Shown: positions 15,427-23,952, counted from the first letter of the stretch. The stretch is 35,287 nt of DNA from Leptolinea sp. UBA4782 (GCA_002403095.1 DHHC01000045.1:1-35287); one strand, 5' to 3'. Numbers and translations: made by a program. Notes: generated by a model not told the origin, from the letters alone.

Positions 15427-16353
15427 TTAGAAGAACAGCCTGCCAACCACCAGGATCAGGATCTGTACCAGCGCCAGGATGGCGCCGATGCGCCACCACA
15501 AACCGACTGTCTGATCGATCCTCAAGCGGGCAAAGAGCGACTGCAACAACGCGATCACCAGCAGCAGACCGAGCGTTTTTAGAATGAACTCAAGCGGGTT
15601 TGCCAGTCCGCCCAGGTAAAAAGCAGAGATCAGTGTCAGTCCAATCACCAGCTCAACGTTTTTACCGATACGGAACAGCGCCAGCCCGCGCCCGCTGTAT
15701 TCGGTCAGGGCGCCGGAGACGATCTCTGTTTCGGCTTCAGGGGCATCGAACGGGGGCAATTCCAGCTTTCCCATCAAACCGATGAGAGCCACCAAAAAAC
15801 CGATCGGCTGGGTCAGGATCATCCACCAGGTGTCCTGTGCATAGGCATTGATCTGGCTGATTTGGAGCGTGCCGGCTGCCAGGGCAGGGCCGAGCAGGGT
15901 GAGCATGAAAGGCGCTTCATAAGAGAAAAGCTGGGTGAGGGTACGGGTTGCGCCGACCAGCGAAAAGCGGTCCACGGTGTTGGCGCCTGCCAGCCCAAGA
16001 CAAATGGTCAGCACGCTCAGCATGTACACCACCAGGATCAGGTCGCCGCGAAAGCTGAAAGCCGGGGCAAATCCAAGCATGGGAGTGTAAAGGGCAGAGG
16101 TCAACGCTGCGGTGACACCCAGGATGGGCAGGAAGATGAAAAGCGCCTTGTTAACGCCATCCGGGATTATCTCCTCTTTTGCCAGCAGCTTGAACATATC
16201 AGCCAGCGGCTGGAACCAGCGCGGGCCGAAACGGTTCTGGTAGCGGGCAACCAGCTTGCGGTCCACATACTCATATACCATGCCCAGCAGGATCAGGAAC
16301 ATACCTGCCGGAAATACAAGGATGGATACCAGGGATGGGAGTGTCAGGCTCAT
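15427..16353 (-). CDS. hydrogenase membrane subunit, NuoH/MbhM/HyfC-like
   Basis: This 308-residue integral membrane protein has about eight helices. The conserved NuoH segments are visible: YEYVDRKLVARYQNRFGPRW with QPLADMFKLLAKEEIIP in the first cytoplasmic loop, and later PPFDAPEAETEIVSG with TEYSGRGLALF, the loop lined with conserved acidic residues. The subunit anchors the hydrophilic arm and couples electron transfer to ion movement. Its start overlaps the stop of the large-subunit gene by 4 nt. Confidence 0.94.
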   Translation of the reverse strand: MSLTLPSLVSILVFPAGMFLILLGMVYEYVDRKLVARYQNRFGPRWFQPLADMFKLLAKEEIIPDGVNKALFIFLPILGVTAALTSALYTPMLGFAPAFSFRGDLILVVYMLSVLTICLGLAGANTVDRFSLVGATRTLTQLFSYEAPFMLTLLGPALAAGTLQISQINAYAQDTWWMILTQPIGFLVALIGLMGKLELPPFDAPEAETEIVSGALTEYSGRGLALFRIGKNVELVIGLTLISAFYLGGLANPLEFILKTLGLLLVIALLQSLFARLRIDQTVGLWWRIGAILALVQILILVVGRLFF

Positions 16354-17525
16354 TGGTAATATTCAACCCCGTATTTTCTTAAGTCTTCCCAGTACATGGT
16401 CTGGGAGCTGGTTTCTTTACGGACAGTAACCAGGCGGTCATTGCAGGAGAAGCACGGATCAATTCCGACCAGCAGCATGGGCATATCCGCCAGCTTGTGA
16501 CCGACTGCGACCGAGCTGATTGTGCCCCAGTTGCACAGGCTGGGAGTACGGATCTTGATTCGGTACGGGTTCTCACCGCCAGCGCTCTTAATGTAATAAA
16601 ACAATTCACCGCGCGGCGCTTCCACCCGGCTGATCACTTCTCCAGCCGGGATGCGGCGGGGAACACGGACGGTTAATTCGCTTTCGGGCAGGTTGGTCAA
16701 AATCTCCCGGATAACCCGGATCGATTCGAACATTTCGCGGATGCGGACGATGAAGCGTGAGGTAAGATCCCCGCCTTCATCCAGCACGATGTTAACCGGA
16801 TGACCAGGGTAAGAGGCATAGGGTGATTCAACACGCACATCACGTTCCACACCCGAAGCCCTGGCGGTCGGTCCCACAGCGCCGAGCAGGGTGGCTTCTT
16901 CTTTGGTCATTTTGCCTACGTTGCGGGTCCGTCCGAGGAAGGTGTCATCGGTGGTGATGATCTTTTCGTAGTACTGAATGCGTCCTTCGAGGTAGTTCAA
17001 CCCGTCGAGGACCTTTTGTTTCTGTTCGGGAGTTATATCATATTTCACCCCGCCAACCAGGTTAACCGAGTGCTGTACGCGGTTGCCGCTGATCAGTTCA
17101 AACAGGTCCATGACGGTTTCACGGTCGCGCCAGCTGTACATAAAGAGGGTGTCGAAACCGCCTTCATGGGCTGCGACCCCCAGCCAAAGCATGTGGCTCT
17201 GGATGCGCTCCAGTTCGAGGACGATGGTGCGGATAGCCTGCGCCCTGGGTGGAACAGTGACACCTGCCAGCTTTTCAACCCCAAGGGTATAAGCAATTCC
17301 GTGCACGTGGGAGCAGATGCCGCAAACCCTCTCCAGCATGTACAGGTTCTGGATCCAGGTGCGCGATTCGGTCATTTTTTCAATCCCGCGGTGCACGAAT
17401 CCGAGCCGGATGGTTGCCCCGGTTACTTCCTCACCATCCACGGAAAACTCAAAATGCCCGGGTTCTTTTAAAGCCGGGTGCTGCGGTCCGATCGGAACGA
17501 TAAATTTTTCGACTTTTTCCTGCAT
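16350..17525 (-). CDS. group 4 [NiFe] hydrogenase large subunit (NuoD/HycE/EchE-like)
   Basis: The 391-residue catalytic subunit reduces protons to H2 or the reverse. Both nickel-binding motifs are intact: RVCGICSHVHG at ~61 and DPCFSCNDR near the C terminus. Complex I NuoD proteins have lost these cysteines, so this is a hydrogenase. A 27-residue tail follows the Arg of NDR, the expected cleavage site for the M52 protease of the same operon. I chose the ATG at 17525 (MQEKVEKF). The longer frame to 17603 overlaps the NuoC-like gene, and this choice gives a 1-nt gap. No selenocysteine codon is present. It lacks the NuoC domain, which is a separate gene. Confidence 0.96.
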   Translation of the reverse strand: MQEKVEKFIVPIGPQHPALKEPGHFEFSVDGEEVTGATIRLGFVHRGIEKMTESRTWIQNLYMLERVCGICSHVHGIAYTLGVEKLAGVTVPPRAQAIRTIVLELERIQSHMLWLGVAAHEGGFDTLFMYSWRDRETVMDLFELISGNRVQHSVNLVGGVKYDITPEQKQKVLDGLNYLEGRIQYYEKIITTDDTFLGRTRNVGKMTKEEATLLGAVGPTARASGVERDVRVESPYASYPGHPVNIVLDEGGDLTSRFIVRIREMFESIRVIREILTNLPESELTVRVPRRIPAGEVISRVEAPRGELFYYIKSAGGENPYRIKIRTPSLCNWGTISSVAVGHKLADMPMLLVGIDPCFSCNDRLVTVRKETSSQTMYWEDLRKYGVEYYQ

Positions 17526-17526
17526 C

Positions 17527-18024
17527 TCAGCTCTCCTGTGCCTGGGGCGAATCAAAACCAGTAAAAGATTTCCGCAAAGGGAAGACACCATCCGGCCAAT
17601 CATCCGGTAATACCAGGTGATCGGGTACGGGGGTATCCACTACCGTTATCCCAAATAATTCCATCAGTTCCCGTTCATAAATGGTTGCAGAAGGGATGAT
17701 CCCGCACACGCTGGGCACGTGAGCATCGCTGTAAGGGATCTCAATCCGGAGACTTAACACCGCTGCAGAGTTGCAAAAATGATAGAGGACTTCCAGGCGT
17801 CCTTCCTGGTTTTCGCCTGTGCCATCCTGCGCCGGGGGAACAAGGTCCACACCGGAGATGGCCGAAAGGTATCCCCAGCGTGCCTGGGCTAATTCCGCGA
17901 CCGCTTCGAGCAAATCTTCCCGAACCAGGTAAACATCCAGCCGGTTTTCATCCGGCCGTTTGTACTCCTTTGCCCAGGGTTTGAGGAGCGCTTCTGCAAT
18001 GGTAAATAACTTTTCAGTTTCCAT
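17527..18024 (-). CDS. hydrogenase subunit, NuoC-like (30-kDa subunit family)
   Basis: This 165-residue hydrophilic protein matches the NuoC/HycE-N-terminal fold. It has a central RWGYLSAISGVDL segment, LEVLYHFCN in mid-protein, and the conserved signature IYERELMELFGITV, the ERE-x2-D/E-LFGI motif. HLVLPDDWPDGVFPLRKSF closes the domain. It probably packs against the large subunit and the ferredoxin subunit. The gene sits 3 nt after the NuoB-like gene and 1 nt before the large subunit. The stretch PPAQDGTGENQ is a variable surface loop. Confidence 0.92.
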   Translation of the reverse strand: METEKLFTIAEALLKPWAKEYKRPDENRLDVYLVREDLLEAVAELAQARWGYLSAISGVDLVPPAQDGTGENQEGRLEVLYHFCNSAAVLSLRIEIPYSDAHVPSVCGIIPSATIYERELMELFGITVVDTPVPDHLVLPDDWPDGVFPLRKSFTGFDSPQAQES

Positions 18025-18027
18025 ATC

Positions 18028-18495
18028 TTACCCCTTCGGTTCCTTCAGGCTGTTTAACAGTGCCACCACACCCTGGATAATAGCTTCGGGGCGGGGCGGG
18101 CAACCGGGGATGTATGCACTGACTGGTAGTACCTCGTCGACGCCGCCGGCGATATTGTACGAACCGTGAAAGACACCGCCTGACAGACCGCAGGAACCAA
18201 GCGCAACCACAAATTTGGGTTCCGGCATCTGTTCGTAAATGCGCAACAGGCGGTCGCGTGATTGGCGGGTAACCGGCCCGGTGCACAACAGGATATCGGC
18301 ATGGCGGGGACTGCCTTGCAGCTTCACCCCGAACCTTTCCAGGTCATAACGCGGGGTCAAGGTTGCCAGGATTTCGATATCACAGCCGTTGCAGGAACCG
18401 CTGTTGTAATGAATTACCCAGGGAGAATTGATCCGTGCCCAGGTCTTCAGCCCGTTGAGGGTCTTTTCCCAGGCGTTGATTTTCGTATTTTCCAT
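18028..18495 (-). CDS. group 4 [NiFe] hydrogenase small subunit (NuoB/EchC/MbhJ-like)
   Basis: This 155-residue protein coordinates the [4Fe-4S] cluster next to the NiFe site. The four ligands are C35 and C38 in SGSCNGCDIE, C102 in ALGSCGLSGG and C132 in PGCPPRPE. The CxxC arrangement is that of hydrogenases, not the tandem CC of complex I NuoB. It has no Tat signal, as expected for a cytoplasm-facing group 4 enzyme. A 69-nt gap separates it from the NuoA-like gene upstream; otherwise the operon is tight. Confidence 0.95.
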   Translation of the reverse strand: MENTKINAWEKTLNGLKTWARINSPWVIHYNSGSCNGCDIEILATLTPRYDLERFGVKLQGSPRHADILLCTGPVTRQSRDRLLRIYEQMPEPKFVVALGSCGLSGGVFHGSYNIAGGVDEVLPVSAYIPGCPPRPEAIIQGVVALLNSLKEPKG

Positions 18496-18564
18496 CTAAC
18501 CTCTCATATCCTGATCTTCCGATAATCGATCAATATGATCTCATTTGTTAGCATACCATACCCG

Positions 18565-18876
18565 TCAACCTAAAATCAAGGCAACCAGCGCCAGAATCAG
18601 GCCGACAATGTACACACCCGAAATGGCATTCAGCGGGCTGGTACCAATCACCAGTGCGCCGAGGTGCAGCATGGCAAAGAAGAATGCAATCAGAAAGAAC
18701 GAGCGGTAGCCGGGGGCGGCAGCGCTTGTCGGCGCCAGTTCACCACTGCCATAGGTGCTGGATTTCATCGCATTGGGTTTTTCTGGACCGGCCAGTTTCC
18801 TTCCAAAAAGGAATATCAGAACCACCAGGGGAATGATGATGAGGAATGCAAGCGGGGGTGAAAGTAATATTTCCAT
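18565..18876 (-). CDS. NuoA-like small membrane subunit of the hydrogenase
   Basis: This 103-residue protein has three hydrophobic segments (about 7-26, 57-75 and 83-102). The loop after helix 1 contains SSTYGSGELAPT, which resembles the PYECG/YESG loop of NuoA (complex I subunit 3). The FD-x-E acidic pair typical of NuoA helix 2 is missing; the corresponding stretch reads FFFAMLHLGAL. Assignment rests on size, topology, the loop motif and the operon. A NuoA-like partner is not part of Ech or classical Hyc complexes. Alternative: an unrelated small accessory subunit. Confidence 0.65.
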   Translation of the reverse strand: MEILLSPPLAFLIIIPLVVLIFLFGRKLAGPEKPNAMKSSTYGSGELAPTSAAAPGYRSFFLIAFFFAMLHLGALVIGTSPLNAISGVYIVGLILALVALILG

Positions 18877-18890
18877 GTTTACCTCTCAGG

Positions 18891-20408
18891 TTAACCACCG
18901 AAAATTGCCAGCAGCGACATGGCTGCCGGAGTGGTCAGCCAGCGTACAAGGGGCGGCCAGATGCCGAGCGCAACAATTGCGACTGTCATAATCACCAGCG
19001 GGAGAACCATTACCCAGGAGATGGGTTTGCCCTCCTTGACCAGATCTGAAGGCTCATGCCGGTACATGCGGTTTACCAGCGGGGCGTAGTACCCGAGCGA
19101 CAACACGCTGTTGATTGCTGCAAATATCACCAGGGCAATCGCCAATGAATTTCCAGATTGGAAACCAGCCACGAAGATTTGCCATTTGGACATAAAACCC
19201 GCCAGCGGAGGCAGACCGCCCAAAGCCAGTAAAGCAACCGCCAGGAAAAACGCAGTGACCGGGTAACGCTGGGAAGCACCATCCAGGTCGGACACGGTCA
19301 GCGGTTCGTGGTTGTGGTGAGCCATACGCAAGGCATACAGCAGCGCCCCGGCCGCAAGGAATGCAGCCCCTTTCATGAGCGAGTGGGTAATAACATGGAA
19401 GAAACCGCCGGCTGCGCCTTCTGGCTGAAGGGTGTAAACCGCCACCCCGATGCCTACCAGGATGTAACCCATCTGGCTGACGCTCGAGTAAGCCAGCATC
19501 CGTTTTACCTGGGTCTGGCGGAGAGCCATCAAGTTGCCAACCAGCAGGTTGAGCGCCCCAAATGCCATGATCAGGTAACCCCAGGTGGTGTGGGAGACGA
19601 TTACCGCACCGGTTGAACGCAGCAGGGCTACCAGGCCGGCTTCAATAACGATGCCGGAAAGCATGGCGCTGATCCCGCTGGGGGCTTGCGAGTGTGCATC
19701 TGGCAGCCAGGTGTGCAGTGGAACCAGGGCGGCTTTGACACCAAAACCGATCAACATCAGCACACTGGCAGACAGGATAATGGGGCTGTTACCGCCAGCC
19801 GATACAGCCAGCCGGATCTCGTGCAGGTTTAAAACACCAGTCTGGGCGAAGGTCAGGGCAATTCCTAACAGGATAAACACCGAACCGGTAGCGCTCTGCA
19901 CCAGGTATTTCACCCCCGCTTCCAGCGCATCCGGCTGGCTACGATAAAAAGCGACCAGCAGGTAAGAGCTGACTGCCATCACCTCAAACCAGACCCACAG
20001 GTTGAACAGGTCAGTTGCGCAGACCAGCCCGATGATGCCAACGATCATGATCATTAGCAAGGCAAAGAATTTTTCTTCGCCTTCATCATTTTGCATGTAC
20101 TTTGTGGAGAAGAAGGTAACGCATAAGCCCAAAATGAGTGCGGTGAGGGCAACCAGCAGGCTGATCCCGTCCATCTGGAGGGAAATGCGATTGATATCCA
20201 GGGTCAACGGACCGGTGCTTGTGAAGTGCATTGCGGCATAATAGAGCGGCACCATTGCTGCAAGCAAAGCGAGCACAGCCAGGATACGGGCAGAAGCGCC
20301 CCCGGATTTTACCCTGGTTTTTAGTGCAATGCGTCCAGCCAGGTAGATGACAGGTGCTGCGCCAAGCGGAATGGCAAGAAGGAGGGTGAGTGCAGTTTGT
20401 GCTGTCAT
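18891..20408 (-). CDS. antiporter-like proton/sodium-translocating subunit, NuoN/MrpD/MbhH-like
   Basis: This 505-residue polytopic membrane protein has about 14 helices. Conserved antiporter-family stretches include LFNLWVWFEVMAVSSYLLVAF (helix 5 Glu), LVQSATGSVFILLGIAL, the lysine-bearing helix with GVKAALVPLHTWLPDAHSQA, and MLAYSSVSQMGYILVGIG. It should form one ion channel of the membrane arm. It begins 1 nt after the NuoL-like gene stops and ends 14 nt before the NuoA-like gene. Whether it moves H+ or Na+ cannot be told from the sequence by eye. Confidence 0.93.
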   Translation of the reverse strand: MTAQTALTLLLAIPLGAAPVIYLAGRIALKTRVKSGGASARILAVLALLAAMVPLYYAAMHFTSTGPLTLDINRISLQMDGISLLVALTALILGLCVTFFSTKYMQNDEGEEKFFALLMIMIVGIIGLVCATDLFNLWVWFEVMAVSSYLLVAFYRSQPDALEAGVKYLVQSATGSVFILLGIALTFAQTGVLNLHEIRLAVSAGGNSPIILSASVLMLIGFGVKAALVPLHTWLPDAHSQAPSGISAMLSGIVIEAGLVALLRSTGAVIVSHTTWGYLIMAFGALNLLVGNLMALRQTQVKRMLAYSSVSQMGYILVGIGVAVYTLQPEGAAGGFFHVITHSLMKGAAFLAAGALLYALRMAHHNHEPLTVSDLDGASQRYPVTAFFLAVALLALGGLPPLAGFMSKWQIFVAGFQSGNSLAIALVIFAAINSVLSLGYYAPLVNRMYRHEPSDLVKEGKPISWVMVLPLVIMTVAIVALGIWPPLVRWLTTPAAMSLLAIFGG

Positions 20409-20409
20409 G

Positions 20410-22158
20410 TTAACCTCTTACCACCAGGATCAGGATGACGGCAATAAATGCGATCAGCAACCCTGCAATGTTCCAGTTAAGCAGCCCGGTTTGGGTGGTT
20501 CGCAGTTTTTGTGCTGCGCCCAGGGTCAGGCGGACAATTCCTGCATTGACCGCTTCAAAACCGAAACTGTTTTCTGCAGCTGCTGTCAACCAGCGGAAGG
20601 CGTGGGCTACACCGCCCAGGTGCTGCCGCTGCCACCAGGCAATCAATCCCAGGGCAACCACTGCCAGGGCAATGTACGTGGCCGGCGCAGCCAGGACTTC
20701 CATCAGCACCTCAGTAGTGGTGATGGCATGGATTTCATGGGCAGGCAGGCTGTTATGCAGCAGGCTGGAGAAAGGACCCGCCAGCAGCCAGCTGAGCAGC
20801 GCCCCGGCTGCCAGGGGGATGAGCGCAACTTTCATGGCGGGCTGGGCATCGTGGACATGTTTTTCTGAAGAAGGCTTACCATAGAAAACCATGTAAACCA
20901 TGCGGAAAGTATAGAACGCGGTTAATCCAGCGCTGAGGAGCATAAAAGCATAAGCCCAGATAGGACCGTGCTGCAAACCGGCTTCCAGCACCAGCTCTTT
21001 ACTCCAGAAACCGTTCAATACCGGGATACCAGCCAGGGCGAGAGAGCCAATTACGAACACAAAACGGGTAAGCGGCATCTGTTTGCCCAGGGCGCCCATC
21101 TGGCGCATGTCACGGGTGCCCACAGAATGGATCACCGCACCTGCTGCCAGGAAGAGCAGCGCTTTGAATATGGAATGGCTGAAAAGGTGGAACTGGGATG
21201 CGTACACCCCGCCGCAACCGATCGCAAAGACCATGTATCCAAGCTGGCTGACGGTGGAGTAAGCCAGAACCCGTTTCAGGTCATTGGCAACCAGCGCCAT
21301 GATGGCGGTCAGGATAGCAGAGATCATGCCTACCAGGATGACAGCAGTGGTCCAACCGGGTACGCCTTTAAAGGCCGGGAAGAAACGGGCCAGCAGGTAC
21401 ACACCGGCGTTGACCATCGTGGCGGCATGGATGAGCGCACTGATGGGGGTTGGTGCTTCCATGGCATCCGGCAGCCAGGTTTGGAAGGGGAATTGGGCAG
21501 ATTTGGCAGCCGCCGCAACCAGGCAGCCGAACGCCATACCTGACAAGATACGGGGATCGATGATGCCGGGATCGGCAATCATCCGGTTGAAATCATAGCT
21601 GCCGGTCTGGCTGAAGAGCAGCAGCGCGCCGGCGAGCAGCCCGACACCACCCAGCTGGGTAATGATAAGAGCTTTGATGCCTCCGGCAACTGCCTTGGGA
21701 TCGTCGTTATGGAAAGCGATCAATGCATAAGAGCACAGGGCAGTTATCTCCCAGAAGAAGAACATGAGCAGCAAGTTGCTGGTGAGCACCAGGCCTGCCA
21801 TGCCACCAATAAAGAAAAGCACCATAGCGTAATACCGGCCAAGGGATTTCTCGCCGTGCATGTAGTCAACTGAAAAAATGACTGCCAGGCTGCCGATCAC
21901 TGTGGCAACTACAGCCAGGAATACCGCCAGCCCATCCGCTACAAAAGTGAACTGTCCAAAAACACCGCCCGCATCCAGGTTGATGACGGTTGTGCTGCTG
22001 GTATTAAAAAGAAGGGCTACCGCTGCAATACCTGAAGCCACTGAAAACAAGATGGCGAGTATATGCTGAACGGTAGTACGTTTATCGCCTGCCAGCCAGA
22101 CCAGCAGTGCACCGATCCAGGGCAAGCCAATCACGAGATAGATGAGTATGGATGCCAT
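20410..22158 (-). CDS. antiporter-like proton/sodium-translocating subunit, NuoL/MrpA-like
   Basis: This 582-residue membrane protein is the longest subunit of the complex. Diagnostic stretches are FFFWEITALCSYALIAFHND (helix 5 Glu), the KSAQFPFQTWLPDAMEAPTPISAL segment with its conserved Lys and P-x-S-A-L, and RVLAYSTVSQLGYMVFAIG. Beyond the 14-helix core, about 80 C-terminal residues (from FRWLTAAAENSF to the final hydrophobic helix) resemble the lateral-helix end of NuoL. The start lies 2 nt after the NuoK-like gene. Confidence 0.93.
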   Translation of the reverse strand: MASILIYLVIGLPWIGALLVWLAGDKRTTVQHILAILFSVASGIAAVALLFNTSSTTVINLDAGGVFGQFTFVADGLAVFLAVVATVIGSLAVIFSVDYMHGEKSLGRYYAMVLFFIGGMAGLVLTSNLLLMFFFWEITALCSYALIAFHNDDPKAVAGGIKALIITQLGGVGLLAGALLLFSQTGSYDFNRMIADPGIIDPRILSGMAFGCLVAAAAKSAQFPFQTWLPDAMEAPTPISALIHAATMVNAGVYLLARFFPAFKGVPGWTTAVILVGMISAILTAIMALVANDLKRVLAYSTVSQLGYMVFAIGCGGVYASQFHLFSHSIFKALLFLAAGAVIHSVGTRDMRQMGALGKQMPLTRFVFVIGSLALAGIPVLNGFWSKELVLEAGLQHGPIWAYAFMLLSAGLTAFYTFRMVYMVFYGKPSSEKHVHDAQPAMKVALIPLAAGALLSWLLAGPFSSLLHNSLPAHEIHAITTTEVLMEVLAAPATYIALAVVALGLIAWWQRQHLGGVAHAFRWLTAAAENSFGFEAVNAGIVRLTLGAAQKLRTTQTGLLNWNIAGLLIAFIAVILILVVRG

Positions 22159-22160
22159 GC

Positions 22161-22469
22161 TTACCCCTTCAGGTTCCTGAGTTTGTCGAGGTCAACAGTA
22201 CCGTGATGTTTCTTTACCTGTACCGCCAGGGCGAGAGCGATGACCGCCACAATGGTATCTGCCACGATCACGGTCAAGGCGATACTCTGTCCGGTCATCA
22301 CCTGCCCGTTGATACGTCCTGCCAGCACCAGCGCGATCATGCCGGCTTTCACCAGGATTTGCAGCGCGATTACCACTTTAATCAAATTACGTGTGATCAA
22401 TAGGGTGTAAAGCCCTATCCCGAATACAATCATAACAGTCAGCATATCTATATAAGGTATGGTTGTCAT
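22161..22469 (-). CDS. NuoK/MrpC/MbhG-like small membrane subunit
   Basis: This 102-residue protein has three predicted helices. RNLIKVVIALQILVKAG corresponds to helix 2 of NuoK/MrpC, and GQSIALTVIVADTIVAVIA to helix 3. In NuoK and MrpC helix 2 normally carries a conserved Glu in a GLE motif; here the position reads ALQ (Q37), with K41 one turn on. The last 15 residues are a charged cytoplasmic tail. The gene overlaps the preceding one by 4 nt (ATGA) and is 2 nt from the NuoL-like gene. Confidence 0.85.
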   Translation of the reverse strand: MTTIPYIDMLTVMIVFGIGLYTLLITRNLIKVVIALQILVKAGMIALVLAGRINGQVMTGQSIALTVIVADTIVAVIALALAVQVKKHHGTVDLDKLRNLKG

Positions 22470-22948
22470 GCTTTGCTCTCCCTGGAGCTGTTATCGGAGA
22501 TCAGGTTAATAATACCCAGCACTCCGGCGAATATCAGGACGATTTGGAGAATGACATCGAGCGCCCTGTCTTCCCAAATACTGGAAGCAGCCATTGGGAT
22601 AGTAACAAGGGTTGGAACTTCAATCTCCAGTAAGGGCAGGTTAAGATAAGCCAGGGTGCCAAAAGAGAGGATCACCAGCAGCCAGGCAACCAGCGGAGGG
22701 ATGGCAGGCATCCTTACCGGCGCTTCATCGCCGATAATGTTGATCGCAAAAACAAACAAAACGGTAACCAGTCCTGCACCCACGCTGAGCTCGATCACGG
22801 CAATTTCGGGAGCACCCAGCAAATAGAGCATCAGTGCGGTCAAAGCGCTGCAGCCGGCGAGCCACAACGCCGCCGCAATCAGCTTCTTCACCCGAATTGC
22901 CTGGATTGCGCAAAGGATGATGCCTGCTGCAATCAGAGCATTTAGCAT
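22466..22948 (-). CDS. MbhD/MbhE-like (DUF4040, MrpB-related) membrane subunit
   Basis: This 160-residue protein has about five hydrophobic segments. The N-terminal half contains LWLAGCSALTALMLYLLGAP and then EIAVIELSVGAGLVTVLFVFAI, the pattern of MbhD/MrpA-C-terminal (DUF4040, NuoJ-like) proteins with its conserved Glu pair. The C-terminal half WEDRALDVILQIVLIFAGVLG resembles MbhE. It therefore looks like a fusion of two Mrp-type modules. It is the first gene of the operon, with a perfect AGGAGG 5 nt before the ATG and a promoter upstream. Confidence 0.85.
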   Translation of the reverse strand: MLNALIAAGIILCAIQAIRVKKLIAAALWLAGCSALTALMLYLLGAPEIAVIELSVGAGLVTVLFVFAINIIGDEAPVRMPAIPPLVAWLLVILSFGTLAYLNLPLLEIEVPTLVTIPMAASSIWEDRALDVILQIVLIFAGVLGIINLISDNSSRESKA

Positions 22949-22995
22949 ACTTGCCTCCTGAAAAAGGTTGTTTTACCGGAGATTTGCACCATTAT

Positions 22996-23024
22996 TTTAT
23001 ACAGAAATCCATCCTGTTTGTCAT
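22996..23024 (-). promoter_or_regulatory. promoter of the hydrogenase operon
   Basis: On the minus strand, ATGACA (23024-23019), a 17-nt spacer and TATAAA (23001-22996) each differ from consensus by one base. They stand 47 nt before the first ATG at 22948, and AGGAGG follows at the ribosome-binding position. Confidence 0.6.
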
Positions 23025-23196
23025 GTGAAACTTATCCCCAATTCATTGCTAAGAAAGCACGTTTGATTATATGCTAAAATTTGCTATTCTGATGCAAATA
23101 AGTTGATTTACGAAAAATATTTAAGAAATTATGGTTTGATGTCGCCAAACCATCAATTTTAGGAAATAATGAACGCTGTGATTTTCCGCTGTTATT

Positions 23197-23751
23197 ATGG
23201 GACTTGCTATGCTGCAAAAGATCATGGATTTCGACCATAAAATATCTGGAAAGATCCGCATCCAACCAGAGCAGAAGTTCCTCTGGAGGCTGGCTGCTTT
23301 CCTTGCCCATACAGGTGATTCCTGGTACTGGCTGGGAGCGCTGTTCTTGCTCTGGCTGCTGGCATCTGGTGAATGGCATTACAAGGCAGCCTTTCTTGCC
23401 ATCGGCATTGCTGTACAAATCGTGATCATCTTTGCCATAAAATTCACAGTACGCCGCAGCCGGCCGGAAGGACAATGGGGCGCTTTTTACCGCAATACCG
23501 ATCCGCATTCATTCCCATCGGGGCATGCTGCCAGGGCAGGGCTGCTGCTTGCCATGGCGGTTGGGCTTGGACCAGCCTGGTTTGCCCTGGTTATTGCCGT
23601 GTGGGCTCCCATCATGAGCATGGCGCGGGTTGTTATGGGTGTACATTACCTGGTGGATGTTGTGGCTGGTTTGCTGATCGGGATATTGATCGGCTGGCTG
23701 GTCCTCTTGCTCGAGCCATTCTGTCTGTTGCTGGTGCCGTTTGTGTTTTAG
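23197..23751 (+). CDS. PAP2-family membrane phosphatase
   Basis: This 184-residue protein has about five helices. The three acid-phosphatase motifs are complete: K-x6-RP (KFTVRRSRP, ~82-90), PSGH (SFPSGHAARAG, ~106-116) and S/A-R-x5-H-x3-D (ARVVMGVHYLVD, ~143-154). The family dephosphorylates lipid phosphates such as undecaprenyl pyrophosphate or phosphatidylglycerophosphate on the outer membrane face. No good ribosome-binding site precedes the ATG at 23197; a second in-frame ATG at 23209 is equally possible. It is a single gene, divergent from the hydrogenase operon. Confidence 0.88.
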   Translation: MGLAMLQKIMDFDHKISGKIRIQPEQKFLWRLAAFLAHTGDSWYWLGALFLLWLLASGEWHYKAAFLAIGIAVQIVIIFAIKFTVRRSRPEGQWGAFYRNTDPHSFPSGHAARAGLLLAMAVGLGPAWFALVIAVWAPIMSMARVVMGVHYLVDVVAGLLIGILIGWLVLLLEPFCLLLVPFVF

Positions 23752-23787
23752 CCAATTCAGCAAAAGGTAAACCAGAGAGCCTTGTCC

Positions 23788-23807
23788 GAAAAATTTGCTA
23801 ATTTTTC
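23788..23807 (+). terminator. possible terminator hairpin after the PAP2 gene
   Basis: GAAAAATT and AATTTTTC are perfect inverted copies around TGCT, 36 nt after the stop. The stem is almost pure AT and no T run follows. The rest of 23808-23915 shows no supported feature. Confidence 0.3.
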
Positions 23808-23902
23808 CGCTGGCTTTTTCAACCTGAGTATGGAACGCAGAAAGATTTTTCTTCAGCTTTTCAAGGCGAGATATTTCGCTGCGCTCAAGATGATCATCTT
23901 CA

Positions 23903-23942
23903 TAAATAAAAAAACCGGCTGTTCCATATGAAGGAACAGCCG
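23903..23942 (-). terminator. rho-independent terminator of the ATP-grasp ligase gene
   Basis: On the minus strand CGGCTGTTCC pairs perfectly with GGAACAGCCG (23942-23916). It is followed by a T-rich run (23914-23903) and starts 10 nt after the stop codon at 23953. Confidence 0.9.
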
Positions 23943-23952
23943 ATTATTTATT

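Noticed and set aside
16350..17525. NuoD of respiratory complex I
   Set aside because: Both CxxC nickel-binding motifs and a cleavable C-terminal tail are present, and a maturation protease is in the operon.
20968..21543. 191-codon plus-strand open frame inside the NuoL-like gene
   Set aside because: Antisense shadow of a clearly conserved membrane subunit gene; low-complexity His/Gln-rich translation.
23830..23931. 33-codon ATG-started frame downstream of the PAP2 gene
   Set aside because: No ribosome-binding site and no recognisable protein; its end runs into the terminator hairpin of the convergent gene.
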